Shown here: one piece after another, positions 1-10,040 of the stretch
How the letters are laid out: the number at the start of each line of letters is the position of its first letter
Position numbering within the stretch: position 1 is the stretch's first letter
Position numbers and translations under genes: made by a program
NCBI RefSeq assembly: GCF_018294505.1
Contig: NC_057801.1
Location: 196,154,477 to 196,218,476 of the forward strand
Length of the DNA: 64,000 nucleotides
From: Triticum aestivum
Lineage: Eukaryota > Streptophyta > Magnoliopsida > Poales > Poaceae
Reading direction: 5' to 3'
Notes under the pieces: generated by a model
What the model saw: the letters and a program-made list of their open reading frames with translations, nothing else
What the model was told of the DNA's origin: nothing
Database searches by the model: none

Positions 1-767
1 CTTTGGAGCAACAATGGAGCTTGGGGGAAAAGAGGTGAGCCTTCTTAGGGAAGAAGACCCCCTTTTATAGTGGGGGAAACAATCCAACCGTTATCCCCTC
101 TTCAGCCTGCAGCGAGCGGTACTACAACTTAATGGAGCGGTACTGCTGCTGACTGCAGCATTACTATCGCGAGACCGCAGCATTACTACCGCGAGACCTA
201 GCGGTACTACCGTTATGACTGTGAGCAGCTGCTGCAGAGGGGGAAGAGGCAAGAGAGAGCGCTCGGGCGGCACTAGCCGTGGTGGTAGGTGCGGTACTAC
301 TGCTCCTACTGTCATTCCTACTGCTGCTGAACCCGACACGAGAAACACAGTTCTCAAGTCGAGGCGGTACTAGCGTGGAACTGGGGCGGTACTGTTGCTT
401 CAAGCTCTGGGCGATACTACCGCTCCTGGAGCGGTACTACCGCTGGCACTTCTGCAAATCCACTTCCAAGATAACAAGCATCCGTCAAGATGAGGAAATG
501 AGCTAGGGTGCAAAAGAGATGTGTAGGTGTTGATTCCACCTTAGCCTTTCCGATGCGGATCCCCTCTTCATAGTACGGTATCTCCTACGATTCAAGTCCA
601 CCAAAACCGAAATGAAGGAGAACTACACATTCTTCACTTTGAGTTTCAAGTGAATAAAATGTCTCGTGCCAACGAATGAATATCTGAAATGCTCAATGCA
701 TACGATTAGTCCGCAAACGAATTGTCATCAAACACCAGAACCACTTAGTGAGAGATATGCCCTAAAA
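1..767 (-). mobile_element. Truncated LTR (3' LTR of a minus-strand retrotransposon), copy 1
   Basis: This stretch matches 19516-20257, which is the right part of a complete LTR at 18844-20257. Read on the minus strand, the LTR starts TGTTAGGGCATATCTC just after an AAAAAGGGGGAGAT purine tract; here the terminal TAACA on the plus strand is mutated to TAAAA (761-767). Its left end lies outside the window. It is rich in the near-palindrome AGCGGTACTACCGCT and variants. The short ORFs in it are repeat-driven and have no recognisable domain. The purine tract next to an LTR start is how Ty1/copia and Ty3/gypsy elements are built; I do not assign a superfamily. Confidence 0.7.
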
Positions 768-1062
768 ATCTCCCCCTTTTTGGTGAATTGATGACAACAC
801 GGGATTTGCACAGAGATATAACAAGAGAATAAGCAAACCCCAGAGTCTACAAAATATAGACGGGCTCCCCCTAGATGTGTGCACTCAATTAAGAATGCCT
901 TTGGAATGCAAAGTACATACACTAGATCAACACTCAACCTATATTTTATAGACAGACAACACTTGCATCTAAAATAAGGAAAATATAAGCTAGGATGCAA
1001 GGAGTAGTAAGTGAGCATAAGTGACATATGTTAAGCATGTATCTCACATACTACCAAAGTAC
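768..1062 (-). mobile_element. Internal remnant next to the LTR
   Basis: This is the short piece of retrotransposon interior between the purine tract (minus strand, 768-781) and the CACTA-like block that begins at 1063. The same piece is at 20258-20552. I recognise no coding domain. The abrupt switch to CACTACAAGAAAAAGACA at 1063 suggests that the CACTA-like sequence inserted into the retrotransposon interior. Confidence 0.55.
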
Positions 1063-2063
1063 CACTACAAGAAAAAGACACATCCATGACAATTTGGGTC
1101 GAACGAATTTTTCTGTCATGCTTATGACACTTCTATGACGATAATTGTGAAAAAAGCATGTATCATCATAGATGTGGTGGGCTCCTACTTCTATGGAAAA
1201 ACATCATGACAGAAAATGGGCTTCAAGTCGTGGGCCGGCCGGGGACGCACCTGCATGACATTCTTTGGGCTATCAATGACGGGAAAATTGTTATAGAAGC
1301 GAGGGCAATAAAAATTTCAGGGAGTTCCTGGTTACGGTGGGTGGTAGAGGCTGAGCAATGCACGGAGGTATTGCACATTTCTCTCATACACGTACGCGCG
1401 TTGTACGAGGCATTGGGCTCTAACTGAACCCGAGCGAGGCGTTCGCTTACTGTACCCGAGCAATTGCACTAGCTACGTTACTGAACCCGAGCGATTGATC
1501 CTGACTGTTAAATGAACCCGAGTGATTCCTTCGCTACTGCTGCTAACTAAACCCGATCGATCCTTCTGCTGCTTCCACTACAAAAAAAGACACATCTGTG
1601 ACATTTTGGGCCGAACGAATTTTTTTTTTGTCATACATATGACACTTCTATGATGATAATTGTGACAAAACCCGGTATCATCATAGATGTGGTGGGATCC
1701 TACTTCTATGACAAATAATCATGAAAGAAAATGGGCTTTTCGTCGTGGGCGGGCCGGAGACGCAGCTGCATGACATTCTTTGGGCCATCCATGACGGAAA
1801 AACCGTGGTAGAAGCGAGGGCGAGGAAAATTTCGGGGAGTTCCCGGTTACGGTGGGCGGTCGGGGGACGAGCGATGCGTGTTTCTCTCGTACACGTATGC
1901 GCATGTGTGCGAGGCGTTGGCTCTAACTGAACCCAAGCGAGGGCGTTGGGCTCTAACTGAACCCGAGCGAGGGCGTTGGGCTCTAACAGAACCCGAGCGA
2001 TTGCACTGCAAGCTACGTGTTACTGAACCCGAGCAATCGAACGATGGCTGTTAACTGAACCCG
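1063..2063. repeat. Tandem pair of CACTA-type end units (about 513 bp)
   Basis: Two head-to-tail units both open with CACTACAA(G/A)AAAAAGACACAT, at 1063 and 1576. Each runs through a TATGACACTTCTATGA segment, a GTATCATCATAGATGTGGTGGG segment, and a tail of repeated TGAACCCGAGCGA motifs. The second unit is cut by the gap. The same arrangement is at 20553 and 21067, so the unit duplication is older than the larger block duplication. Confidence 0.75.
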
Positions 2064-2382
2064 NNNNNNNNNNNNNNNNNNNNNNNNNNNNNNNNNNNNN
2101 NNNNNNNNNNNNNNNNNNNNNNNNNNNNNNNNNNNNNNNNNNNNNNNNNNNNNNNNNNNNNNNNNNNNNNNNNNNNNNNNNNNNNNNNNNNNNNNNNNNN
2201 NNNNNNNNNNNNNNNNNNNNNNNNNNNNNNNNNNNNNNNNNNNNNNNNNNNNNNNNNNNNNNNNNNNNNNNNNNNNNNNNNNNNNNNNNNNNNNNNNNNN
2301 NNNNNNNNNNNNNNNNNNNNNNNNNNNNNNNNNNNNNNNNNNNNNNNNNNNNNNNNNNNNNNNNNNNNNNNNNNNNNNNNNN
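2064..2382. other. Assembly gap (319 N)
   Basis: Undetermined bases; apparent ORFs across it are meaningless. Confidence 0.99.
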
Positions 2383-2619
2383 TGAGCGGTGGCGTTGCCT
2401 CTGGATTAACAAGACCCCATGGTGTGGAGGGCTGGTTGAACAGGACGACCCCGTGGAGGGCTGGATGAACAGTAGACGGTGTAGGGGTGCCCGTGGAGGG
2501 GTGGTTGAACAGTAGCCGTTGGAGTAGCACACGGTGGAGGCTGGATGAATAGGAGCCCGTGGAGGCTGGAGGAGGTCGACGGTGGAGATGAACAGTATCC
2601 GGTGGAGTCCTGTTTTGCC
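2383..2619. repeat. Degenerate GTGGAGGCTGGATGAACAG minisatellite
   Basis: Imperfect repeats of a roughly 30-45-bp module containing GTGGAGG(G)CTGG(A/T)TGAACAG are part of the CACTA-like block. The module's right end matches 22043-22111 in the second copy. Confidence 0.65.
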
Positions 2620-2624
2620 GTACG
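2620..2624. repeat. Target-site duplication GTACG (left)
   Basis: GTACG precedes the left LTR and recurs at 14111-14115 after the right LTR. The uninterrupted paralogous site near 22115-22119 has a single GTACG. Confidence 0.95.
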
Positions 2625-5600
2625 TGCCACGACCGTTTTCCGGGTAATAAATTTCCAGAAAAGACCGTCGTGCTCATCAGCCCCAGGATTTACTGTTAGC
2701 TGATGAGGCTCCAACTTGATGTAGAAATTCCAAGCAAAATACAAAATATGTAGTACAAGACCATTCTGGCCTGTGAGTACAACAAATGGTTTCTAGTGGT
2801 TGATGGCGGAAGCGGTTTGTGGATCATCAGTGTCTATGGGACTCCATTTCCCATGGGAACAGCTGACCAGGTTAATTCCTATCTTCGCGAGACTGCTATC
2901 TCCATTGAGTGGGTTCTGGGGCTGGCATCGCGTCGCTCCTCTCCGTGCAAGAAAATCTGGCCAAGACAATAGCCAGGGACGAGCCAGTGAGTACTTTGAA
3001 TGTACTCGCAGACATTATGAACACAGGTATAATGTAACAATGATGTGCTGAAAATATTTTATGCTCATGACGTCAGTCACAAAAGATCAATGAAACTTTG
3101 ATGCGTGCAAGCAAGTTATTTATAAAATTACAATAACATTGTAGTATTAAAATTTATGAAATAAATAACAAGCGAGCCACAATCGGGCGTCTTAGCGACA
3201 CCACATAAAGGGCTTTAAAAGAAATACCACAGTCGGGCGTCTGAGCGACACCACATAAAGGGCTTTAAAAGAAATGCCACAGTCGGGCGTCTGAGCGACA
3301 CCACATAAAGGGCTTTAAAACAAATGCCACAGTCGGGCGTCTGAGCGACACCACATAAAGGGCTTTAAATGAAATGCCACAGTCGGGCGTCTGAGCGACA
3401 CCACATAAAGGGCTTTAAAAGAAACAATCATAATGAATATCCCAGAGGTAGAACCATCCCAGAGATACTCGGTAATAACAATAATATCACGGGTTAGTCA
3501 ACAATAATAATAATCATAGATATCACAAGTCACGAGTAGTAATTCCATTTTCTGGTTGACATTTTCACCTTCGAAGACCGACACTAAGACCGACACCTGA
3601 CCCATCCCAGACTGTAATCCTTAACCATGGACACGGCTATTCGAATAGGTTTATTCTCTGCAGAGGGTGTACTCTTTACCCACAAGTAACGGATTTCTTT
3701 AGTCCATCGGGACTAATTCCGTCTACGGTCTTTTTGTTGAAAACACACCTAACTTGCACACACCAGCTTATTTCACACGTGTCTGGAATCACCCACGACA
3801 CCTGTTAAGAAAACTCTAAGTGGGGAGGCTACAACCTCGCATAGCATGGGATCAAATTTATATCGCGCGCTCTAAGGGGTGGCCTCCCCTCTCGGCCCCA
3901 ACCGGAAACACCCACGCCCCCGGACCAGGTGGCCTGCCTACCAGCTACAACCGGTATCCTCCACCATGGCCTCTCTGTACGGTGTGTGCTAGAAAGAGGT
4001 TGACAACTTACTGAACCGTACTCTGCTTGCTGTAGAGACGAGTGGTAGTACGAAACAAGTATGGGGGTTACTGGACAAGACTCGATCTACGGTCGACTTA
4101 GGAGGTTTAAGTATTCCCTGCATGATTAGTATAACGAATATATTTCATCCAACAGAGTCACCACTCATATCACCTTACCATGCCATACCAGACATAACCG
4201 TCCCGACGGAGACCGGCGACAAACTCATACCTACCCAAGGCAGAGGTTTTCCCGGTTTCCTGCCGGTATGCATGCAAGGCTCATGAGGGTGATTATCATC
4301 ACAAGTGTGTTCATTTCCAATAGCATGGAAATCAATAACATGCACCCATGCATATGATCATATCACATGAAATAACAAGTCCTTCGAAATGCGGTGGTGT
4401 TTTAAATGCATCAACGACCACACCAAAAATATTATGTCGGGATTCAGAATGCTTGCCTTCAATGTGTGGAAAGGCAGGGTGCACTCCAAAACTTTTGAAA
4501 GTTTCTTCTCTCTCCCCAAAATCCTATTTAAAAATATATTTGAATTAACACACATTTCAAAAACAGTACAAAAAAGTTGTTTGAAATTTTTTCAAATAAA
4601 TCTTAAAATAAACTAGATCAAATTTGAGAAAGGTAGGAAAAAGAATCAACTCATTTGGACTTATATTTAAAAAGTTATAGCTAGTCAAAGATTTGGTCAA
4701 ATCTGTTTTTAAAATAAGACAGAAAAGAAAATGTTTCAGATAGAAATACGCTTTCGGCGCAGAGGAGGCGTACTTGAGGCTTTACGCCTCCACTTAACCA
4801 CGTGGACAGACACGGGGTCACTGACAGTGGGTCCAGAAGGCCTACTGGTCAGGTTTGACCAGTCTTCTCCCTCTTCTTTCTCTGTCCCGGGCGGAGGCGA
4901 GGCAACGGCGATCGTCGCCGGCGAACGGCGGCTCCCCGCGGGGCTCAGAGGGCGGGGATGGATCTGCCACTCCAGGGCGATCCTCCCGGTGGTCGCCAGG
5001 TAGGTGGGGACGGAGGGAGCTGCCGGCGGCGAGCTTCTCGGCGGAGGTGGCCTCGGGAGCAAAGTGATTTTTCTTCCGTGGTGTGTCCCGATCAAAATTG
5101 AGTAGTGGGGATGGCTCACGGGAAGGTGAGGAAGCTCTTGGTGGAGAGAACGGAGAGTGGGAGGCCCTGGTGGTGCCAAATTGGCCGGGGCAGTGGCGGC
5201 GGCTGCAGTTGCCGGAGATGAGGAAGGAGACCTCCCCCGGGTCGATTTGCTGCCATGGGAGGACTAGGGGAGCATTCTAAGGCTTCCTGTGTGCACGGGG
5301 AGGCTCGGGGGCCTCCTTTTATAGCTCGTCGAGGTCGGTTCCGCGGCGGCCGGATAAGATCTCCGGCGAACCGCCTCTCTGTAGCTTGCAGGGCAACGTG
5401 GCGTGGCTGGGGATGACGGCAAGAGCTAGTGGACGAGTGGGCGCTGCTCCAGGGGCCAGGTGGCGAGCGGGAGTGGCTTTGGCAGCGCCGACATGGCCAG
5501 TGGCTGTCGGGCGGCGGCGGCGGTTAGCGCTTGGCCTGTCGGGTGCGGCGAGGCTGCTTGGCGTGTTGCGGTGAGAAGGGGAGTGCGTGGCGAGGTGCTG

Positions 5601-6746
5601 CAGAGCGGGCCAAAGCCGTGGGGCCAGCGTGTCAGCTCGGGCGCGGGTCATGCAATACGCGCGCTCTACTCCCGCTCCGGGCGTGCACGGGACGTGTTCG
5701 ACACTATGCCAGAGCACGCTAGAGGTCGCGGTCGAGGCTGGCAATTAACAGACCCAGGTTAGGAGCAACTGGAATCCTAGTGGACATGCTAGTATGATCC
5801 GAGGTGCAAGGTCACAATGCAAAGACAAAATCATGTCAAAACTGGCCATGCACACCAGGTGTTTGACAAAATGTTAAAGGCTTCTAAGCAACTCTTGGGG
5901 TGGCCCAAATCTCCAGATCAAGATCTCCTTAGATGCAAGAGAGAGTGGTGAGGTTATTTGGACAAAAGGAGAAAGTTGTTAGTGCAAGTTTTATAAAACT
6001 TCAATACTGGACAGGAAATAAATAGCATTATTACATGAACCAAAAATGATCCAAAAGGTGCATGATCCTGGACTTAAGGGTTTAACATGGAGGACTACAA
6101 GTAGGAGAAAGAATCAAGGGCTAAAGAGCAAGCAAAAATATGGTTGCTGTACAAACCATCCAGTTGGTCCAGAATGAAGATGAGGTTGATTCACTCAAAT
6201 TTTTCAAAGAACATAAATAGGTTTTTTGCACAAAGTTGAATAATAGGCTCCTACTGACCTCCCCTAATTTTGGTAGAAGTTTTAAAGAAATATTTAAATA
6301 GGTTGTAGTGTAAAATTGCTCACTGGACCAGAGAACAAAATTTGCTGTGGAGCTCAAAATATTTTATGAATGAAATATATTTTTGCATAAAAGTGATTTA
6401 AAAACATAACATGACATCTCCAAATTTTTGTGGAAATTTTAAGTGAATCTATCAAATGGTTGTAGTTCAAATATGGCCATTTAACCTTGAAAAACTAATT
6501 TCAAGAAAGTAAAGATCAAGCAATTAAATTAGTTAATTAGTTACACTGATAAAAGGAAAGTTTTTCTTTTTGAGAGGTTAAACAAGTCCAATAACATATT
6601 TGAAAAGTTTTCTCTTTGGGAAAAACTCATCATAACAGGGAAGGAAATGAGTTAAAAATCAAAATGGAGCTCAGAAATCTAAAGTTTTAATTCTTGGCAA
6701 AATTTTAATTTAATAAAACAAGGCCAAATTTTTTTGGGGTGTCACA
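2625..6746 (-). repeat. 3' LTR of the 2625-14110 element
   Basis: On the plus strand it starts TGCCACGACC and ends GGGGTGTCACA. It is 4,122 bp and aligns with 10041-14110. It contains the five-copy 50-bp array at 3176-3425 and a GC-rich stretch at about 4740-5760, whose Arg/Pro/Ala-rich ORFs I regard as compositional. Confidence 0.93.
3176..3425. repeat. 50-bp tandem repeat, 5 copies, in the LTR
   Basis: Five head-to-tail units begin GCCACAGTCGGGCGTCTGAG and end GGCTTTAAAAGAAAT. The other LTR has four units (10592-10791), so one unit was gained or lost. There are no unique spacers, so it is not a CRISPR array. Confidence 0.95.
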
Positions 6747-6762
6747 ATACTATCCCCCTTAA
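6747..6762 (-). promoter_or_regulatory. Polypurine tract, with the remnant of the pol 3' end beside it
   Basis: The minus-strand sequence TTAAGGGGGATAGTAT directly precedes the 3' LTR start TGTGACACC; this is where plus-strand DNA synthesis is primed. Just upstream (about 6763-6790) the minus strand reads AATCTCGATGACGAGATT, which encodes NLDDEI. Confidence 0.85.
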
Positions 6763-7308
6763 GAAAAATCTCGTCATCGAGATTTGCTAAAAGCGGTGTT
6801 AAGAAAAAATTACGCAATAAAGACGTGGCTATAGTGAGAGGGCAATAAGTGGTGAAAAACCGCAGTGTGAAAAATGGTGCCGCGTGGAAAAGTCTACGGT
6901 TCGGGACAAAAACGCGAGATTTCTACGCTGGATATAAATTTAGAATAACTTCTAAATTTAAATATACGCTGGTCGTACCCGAGAGCACAGTGCTCTCTCT
7001 GGCCGACAGGTGGACCCGGGGCCCATTGTCAGCCTCTTCTTCTCCCTCTGGCTCTTTCTTCCTCCTCTGGCTCTTTCTTCCTCCTCTCTCCCGCGTGCTT
7101 TGTCGCGCTCTCTCCACCGGTGACGCCTAATGCGTAGGGCATCTAGGTCGTACCATGGTAGTGCGCGGTGTGCTAGCTGCCGGTGCAGCGTGCGCTCACC
7201 TCGCGGGCCAGCGCGCTGTCGGCACTGCTCGCGGATTCGACTCCGAACACCGGCGATCGGCGACGAGCGGCGTTGATGGACTTCGCCCACCATACACCGA
7301 GCTCGAGC

Positions 7309-7315
7309 TATAAAA
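7309..7315 (+). promoter_or_regulatory. TATA box for the 53-aa membrane-protein ORF
   Basis: TATAAAA lies 99 bp upstream of the ATG at 7414. It is followed by a CT-rich leader (7330-7382), as in many plant 5' UTRs. It faces against the direction of the host retrotransposon. Confidence 0.55.
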
Positions 7316-7413
7316 ACAGCCGGGGTGCCTCTCTCTTCTTCCTCACATCTGGCCTCACTTCTCCTCCTCCTTCTTCCTCCATTACTGCTTACAGAAGCTC
7401 GGGTGAGGATTTA

Positions 7414-7575
7414 ATGGCGGAGGCGATGCCGGACTGGTTTGTGATCCTGATATGCGTAGGGCTGGCGACACTGCTGGGGCTCTATGTGCTCCTGTGCGCG
7501 ATGATCTTCGACGAGTATCGCGACGTTGCGGCTCGGGTGTTGGCTCTCCGCGGTGGTGGTAATCATGAAGAGTAG
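7414..7575 (+). CDS. Small single-pass membrane protein (53 aa), antisense within the retrotransposon
   Basis: I do not recognise a family. The predicted protein starts MAEAMPDW, has one strongly hydrophobic segment at about residues 9-31 (VILICVGLATLLGLYVLL and onward), then a charged tail ending GGGNHEE. It would be a small membrane protein with a short N-terminus, which is inference from hydropathy. I chose the ATG at 7414 because it begins the hydrophobic protein and follows a TATA box (7309-7315) and a pyrimidine-rich leader; the longer open frame from 7183 would start upstream of the TATA box. It is on the opposite strand to the retrotransposon, beyond the stop of the 204-aa ORF (7955). 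No frameshift is visible. An accidental ORF remains possible given the small size. Confidence 0.5.
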   Translation: MAEAMPDWFVILICVGLATLLGLYVLLCAMIFDEYRDVAARVLALRGGGNHEE

Positions 7576-7954
7576 ATGGAGTGTGTCGGGTGCTAACTGT
7601 TGTTAAGGGGGTGATTAGCTGGATGTAACACCGTTGCAAGGTTTTGCAAACAGTGTATATGTCCGAATGATTATGGTTGTGAGTCTGCTGCATGGTGCTG
7701 TGTGAAATTAATTAATCCATGTCGTGAAGTGGCAGGTGTAGCAATTCAGGGAAAAGAAGTCTCACTCCAGGATTTTGCGAGGGAAAAAAACAGTTAATTT
7801 AAAGGAGCATAAAGCACAACAAAAACTACACACATTAGTAGAAGCCAAATAATTGACTCGTCGTACAAACTCAGGGTATCACGCATAAGTCACACACATA
7901 AATAAATGCTGCAAGGAACAAATACAATAGTGACGTCAAAAATGAAAACAGTAA

Positions 7955-8569
7955 CTAGACGGGGTCCTGACAAAATGTCTCTGGTAAAGGAATACACTCC
8001 TCTTCTATTGGAGGAAGTGGATTGACCAGTCGATGTATGCATCTCTCCGGGTCGGATCTCAGTGGTCTGCCGATGGCAATCTGAGGATTTAAATCTACGA
8101 GGCTCTGGAGATAATCCATCACTCGCTGGTTCAAATGCTCTTGAGCAATGATGTACTGGATAAGGTTGGCCAGAACTGGGTCTCTCTCAATACGTCCACC
8201 GGGAAAAGATGTTACTTCTCCGGGTGCTGCACGACTCGGAAAGTAATAATATCCTCGTTCGCGGGCATAGGGTACTGCGGATCGAAGACGAGCAATTGCT
8301 TCTTTCGCAGCAGCTTCTATGGCCAGGTGTGGGGTTGGCATAGATTTCCCCACGAAGGAAACTTCTGTTGGATCTTGATTGGAGTCTACGGGAGGGATGT
8401 GCACTGCTGCCCAATATTCCGAGCTGGAAGAGGTGATCCTCGATTTGAACAGCTCGTACTGAGGTGGCTGGGTAGAACCCATGGTACTGCGGGTAAAATC
8501 CCACAATATTTTGACAAAGCTACCTGGGGTTGCATCTGGGGTTCTCAGATGAATGCTGGGGCTCGGCAT
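7955..8569 (-). CDS. dsRBD-like ORF B (204 aa) carried by the retrotransposon
   Basis: The function is unknown. It is paralogous to the ORF at 8948-9721: both have a short N-terminal stretch, then a helix (GSFVKILWDFTR), a strand (PPQYELFK), an aromatic strand (EYWAAVHI), a V-F-x-G turn and an alanine-rich helix (AIEAAAKEAIARLR), followed by DPVLANLIQYI near residues 125-140. This helix-strand-strand-(strand)-helix order resembles a double-stranded-RNA-binding domain, but the basic KKxAK motif at the start of the last helix is missing, so RNA binding is not assured. The start at 8569 (MPSPSIHL) is preferred over the in-frame ATG at 8599 because a TATATAAA box lies about 65 bp upstream (8634-8641). 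It runs in the same direction as the element. There is no similarity to gag or pol. Confidence 0.65.
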   Translation of the reverse strand: MPSPSIHLRTPDATPGSFVKILWDFTRSTMGSTQPPQYELFKSRITSSSSEYWAAVHIPPVDSNQDPTEVSFVGKSMPTPHLAIEAAAKEAIARLRSAVPYARERGYYYFPSRAAPGEVTSFPGGRIERDPVLANLIQYIIAQEHLNQRVMDYLQSLVDLNPQIAIGRPLRSDPERCIHRLVNPLPPIEEECIPLPETFCQDPV

Positions 8570-8633
8570 GACAGGATAAAGTGTGAGTGTGGTGCACAAG
8601 GTGGGGGTTGCTGGGTAAGGTCACAAGGTGGCC

Positions 8634-8641
8634 TTTATATA
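8634..8641 (-). promoter_or_regulatory. TATA box for ORF B
   Basis: The minus-strand sequence TATATAAA lies about 65 bp before the ATG at 8569. Spacing and layout mirror those of ORF A. Confidence 0.6.
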
Positions 8642-8947
8642 GCAATGGAGCCGGATCATTTTACCGTAGTGAAAGGTAACAAATTTGCCAGCTCAGCTCC
8701 AAAGGTCAGGTTAGTGTCAGAGATGCACATATCTCATAAAGAGACGTGTTACTGTGGTTGTCATCGGGTTGGTTTTGGTAGTTGTGCCCGGAAAATATGC
8801 AACTATGCACTGACCAAAAATGCAAGGCCACTATTAAAACAGAGGCACAACGACAGGCTGCGTTAATATACACGGTCGCATGATTACAAAGCGAGGATAC
8901 ACTGAAACTCGGTGCTACTCATACGGCTTAGTCTACCTCGTTCATGT

Positions 8948-9721
8948 CTAAACGGGTGTGCCTGGAGGATGTCGAGGCTTCTCCACGTGTCTCACTGCCG
9001 GGATTAGTCGGAGATGGCGGGGAACTGAAGGGTCGGGGTAGTGATGATGACCATCGCGGGGATTGTTGGCCACAACCCCGTTGGAGTGTGCTCCCAAAAT
9101 GCGACGAAGCACCTCTGGGGTTATCGCAGCACCTTGGCCGATGGCTGGGGCAGATCTTGGGGTCTCGATCGGTTGTCCAAACAGCACGACTGGGTTGTCG
9201 GCGTTGGGCTCATTTTCTTCTCTCGCCGGAGCTCGACGAACCAGCTCTCCACGAGCTGCGATTAGATCAATAGTGATCTGGTCGAACAGTGCCTCTAGTG
9301 CTCTTACATAACGCACTAGGTGCAACAATGCGGGGTCCGTCTCGTGATCTCCGTTGGCAACTTGGGGTGGTCTACCATACCCTTCACGTCTGGGATAGTA
9401 GTGGAACGAGCGACAGTTAACTCTGGGCGACAAGTGCCTGAGATGAACTATAGCCTCTCGAGCGGCTAGCTGGATGGCTTGTGGCTCAAAGGAAGTTGTC
9501 CTTCCGGTGAACCTGTAGGGGCGCTCGGGTGCTAGACCCCTACCGTAGATGTGCACAGTGGCCCAGAATTGACGGTCTTCACCGCTCATGGGTCCTTGAT
9601 ACACAACATATTCTGGTGGCTCCTCTAACGCGTAGGCACGACGGGTGAGGTTTGCGAGGATGGTCACAAAACCTCCAAGGTTGGTTGTTGTGGTTTCGTT
9701 GTGCACTATGGGTCCAGGCAT
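8948..9721 (-). CDS. dsRBD-like ORF A (257 aa) carried by the retrotransposon
   Basis: The function is unknown. From the start MPGPIVHNETTTT it has a helix (GGFVTILANLTRRAY), then EEPPEYVVYQGP, QFWATVHI and YRFTGRTT, then the helix AIQLAAREAIVHLR at about residues 80-95, and a conserved DPALLHLVRYVRALEAL segment. The same blocks occur in the same order in the ORF at 7955-8569, so the two arose by duplication. The order and spacing, including the Y-x-x-x-x-GP motif before an aromatic strand, fit a double-stranded-RNA-binding fold, but the usual lysines are absent. The C-terminal 100 residues are polar and proline-rich and probably disordered. The frame is open to 9814, but a TATAAAA box at 9778-9784 supports the start at 9721. 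It is the first ORF after the primer-binding site, in the place where gag would lie. Confidence 0.7.
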   Translation of the reverse strand: MPGPIVHNETTTTNLGGFVTILANLTRRAYALEEPPEYVVYQGPMSGEDRQFWATVHIYGRGLAPERPYRFTGRTTSFEPQAIQLAAREAIVHLRHLSPRVNCRSFHYYPRREGYGRPPQVANGDHETDPALLHLVRYVRALEALFDQITIDLIAARGELVRRAPAREENEPNADNPVVLFGQPIETPRSAPAIGQGAAITPEVLRRILGAHSNGVVANNPRDGHHHYPDPSVPRHLRLIPAVRHVEKPRHPPGTPV

Positions 9722-9777
9722 TGCGGCTCGGTTTGGGGTAGCGGCTGTGCTGTGCTGGGTTGAGGCTAGCGTGCCCT

Positions 9778-9784
9778 TTTTATA
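9778..9784 (-). promoter_or_regulatory. TATA box for ORF A
   Basis: The minus-strand sequence TATAAAA lies about 57 bp before the ATG at 9721, with a C/A-rich leader between them. Confidence 0.6.
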
Positions 9785-10024
9785 AGAAAAAGGGGACGGA
9801 GTCTTCCTTCGCACGCTTGCGAGAAAGGACTATTTATGGGCCAGTCACTGATGCATGAGCGACAGGTTAGGTTGATAGGTTGGGCACCGACTGCCAAAAG
9901 GTGTTGGGTCACTGTGTGGCTATCTTGCACGAGAAGCTTGGCTGGTGTTTGGCTAAGGTCTAGTGGGTTGGTTTGCCTAAGTTTATTGACCTGGCTAAGA
10001 TAGGATTAGCCAATGGTCAGCCTG

Positions 10025-10036
10025 GATCTGATACCA
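10025..10036 (-). promoter_or_regulatory. Primer-binding site (tRNA-Met type)
   Basis: The minus strand reads TGGTATCAGATC, one base off the TGGTATCAGAGC complementary to the 3' end of initiator tRNA-Met. It lies 4 bases inside the 5' LTR edge at 10041 and fixes the element's orientation. Confidence 0.9.
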
Positions 10037-10040
10037 AGTC

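Noticed and set aside
2020..2677. Long ORFs across N gaps (also 21531-22321 and 59990-60732)
   Set aside because: Most residues are undetermined; the frames are artefacts of the gaps.
3176..3425. Regularly spaced repeat resembling a CRISPR array
   Set aside because: The 50-bp units are contiguous with no unique spacers, lie in an LTR and are in a plant genome.
4731..5762. Several Arg/Pro/Ala-rich ORFs (and copies at 12042-13128)
   Set aside because: They overlap on both strands in a GC-rich part of the LTR, show no domain, and differ between LTR copies by non-synonymous and frame changes.
8135..8866. Plus-strand 243-codon ORF
   Set aside because: It is antisense to ORF B, which has a paralogue in the same strand and frame and a TATA box; the plus-strand frame shows no domain.
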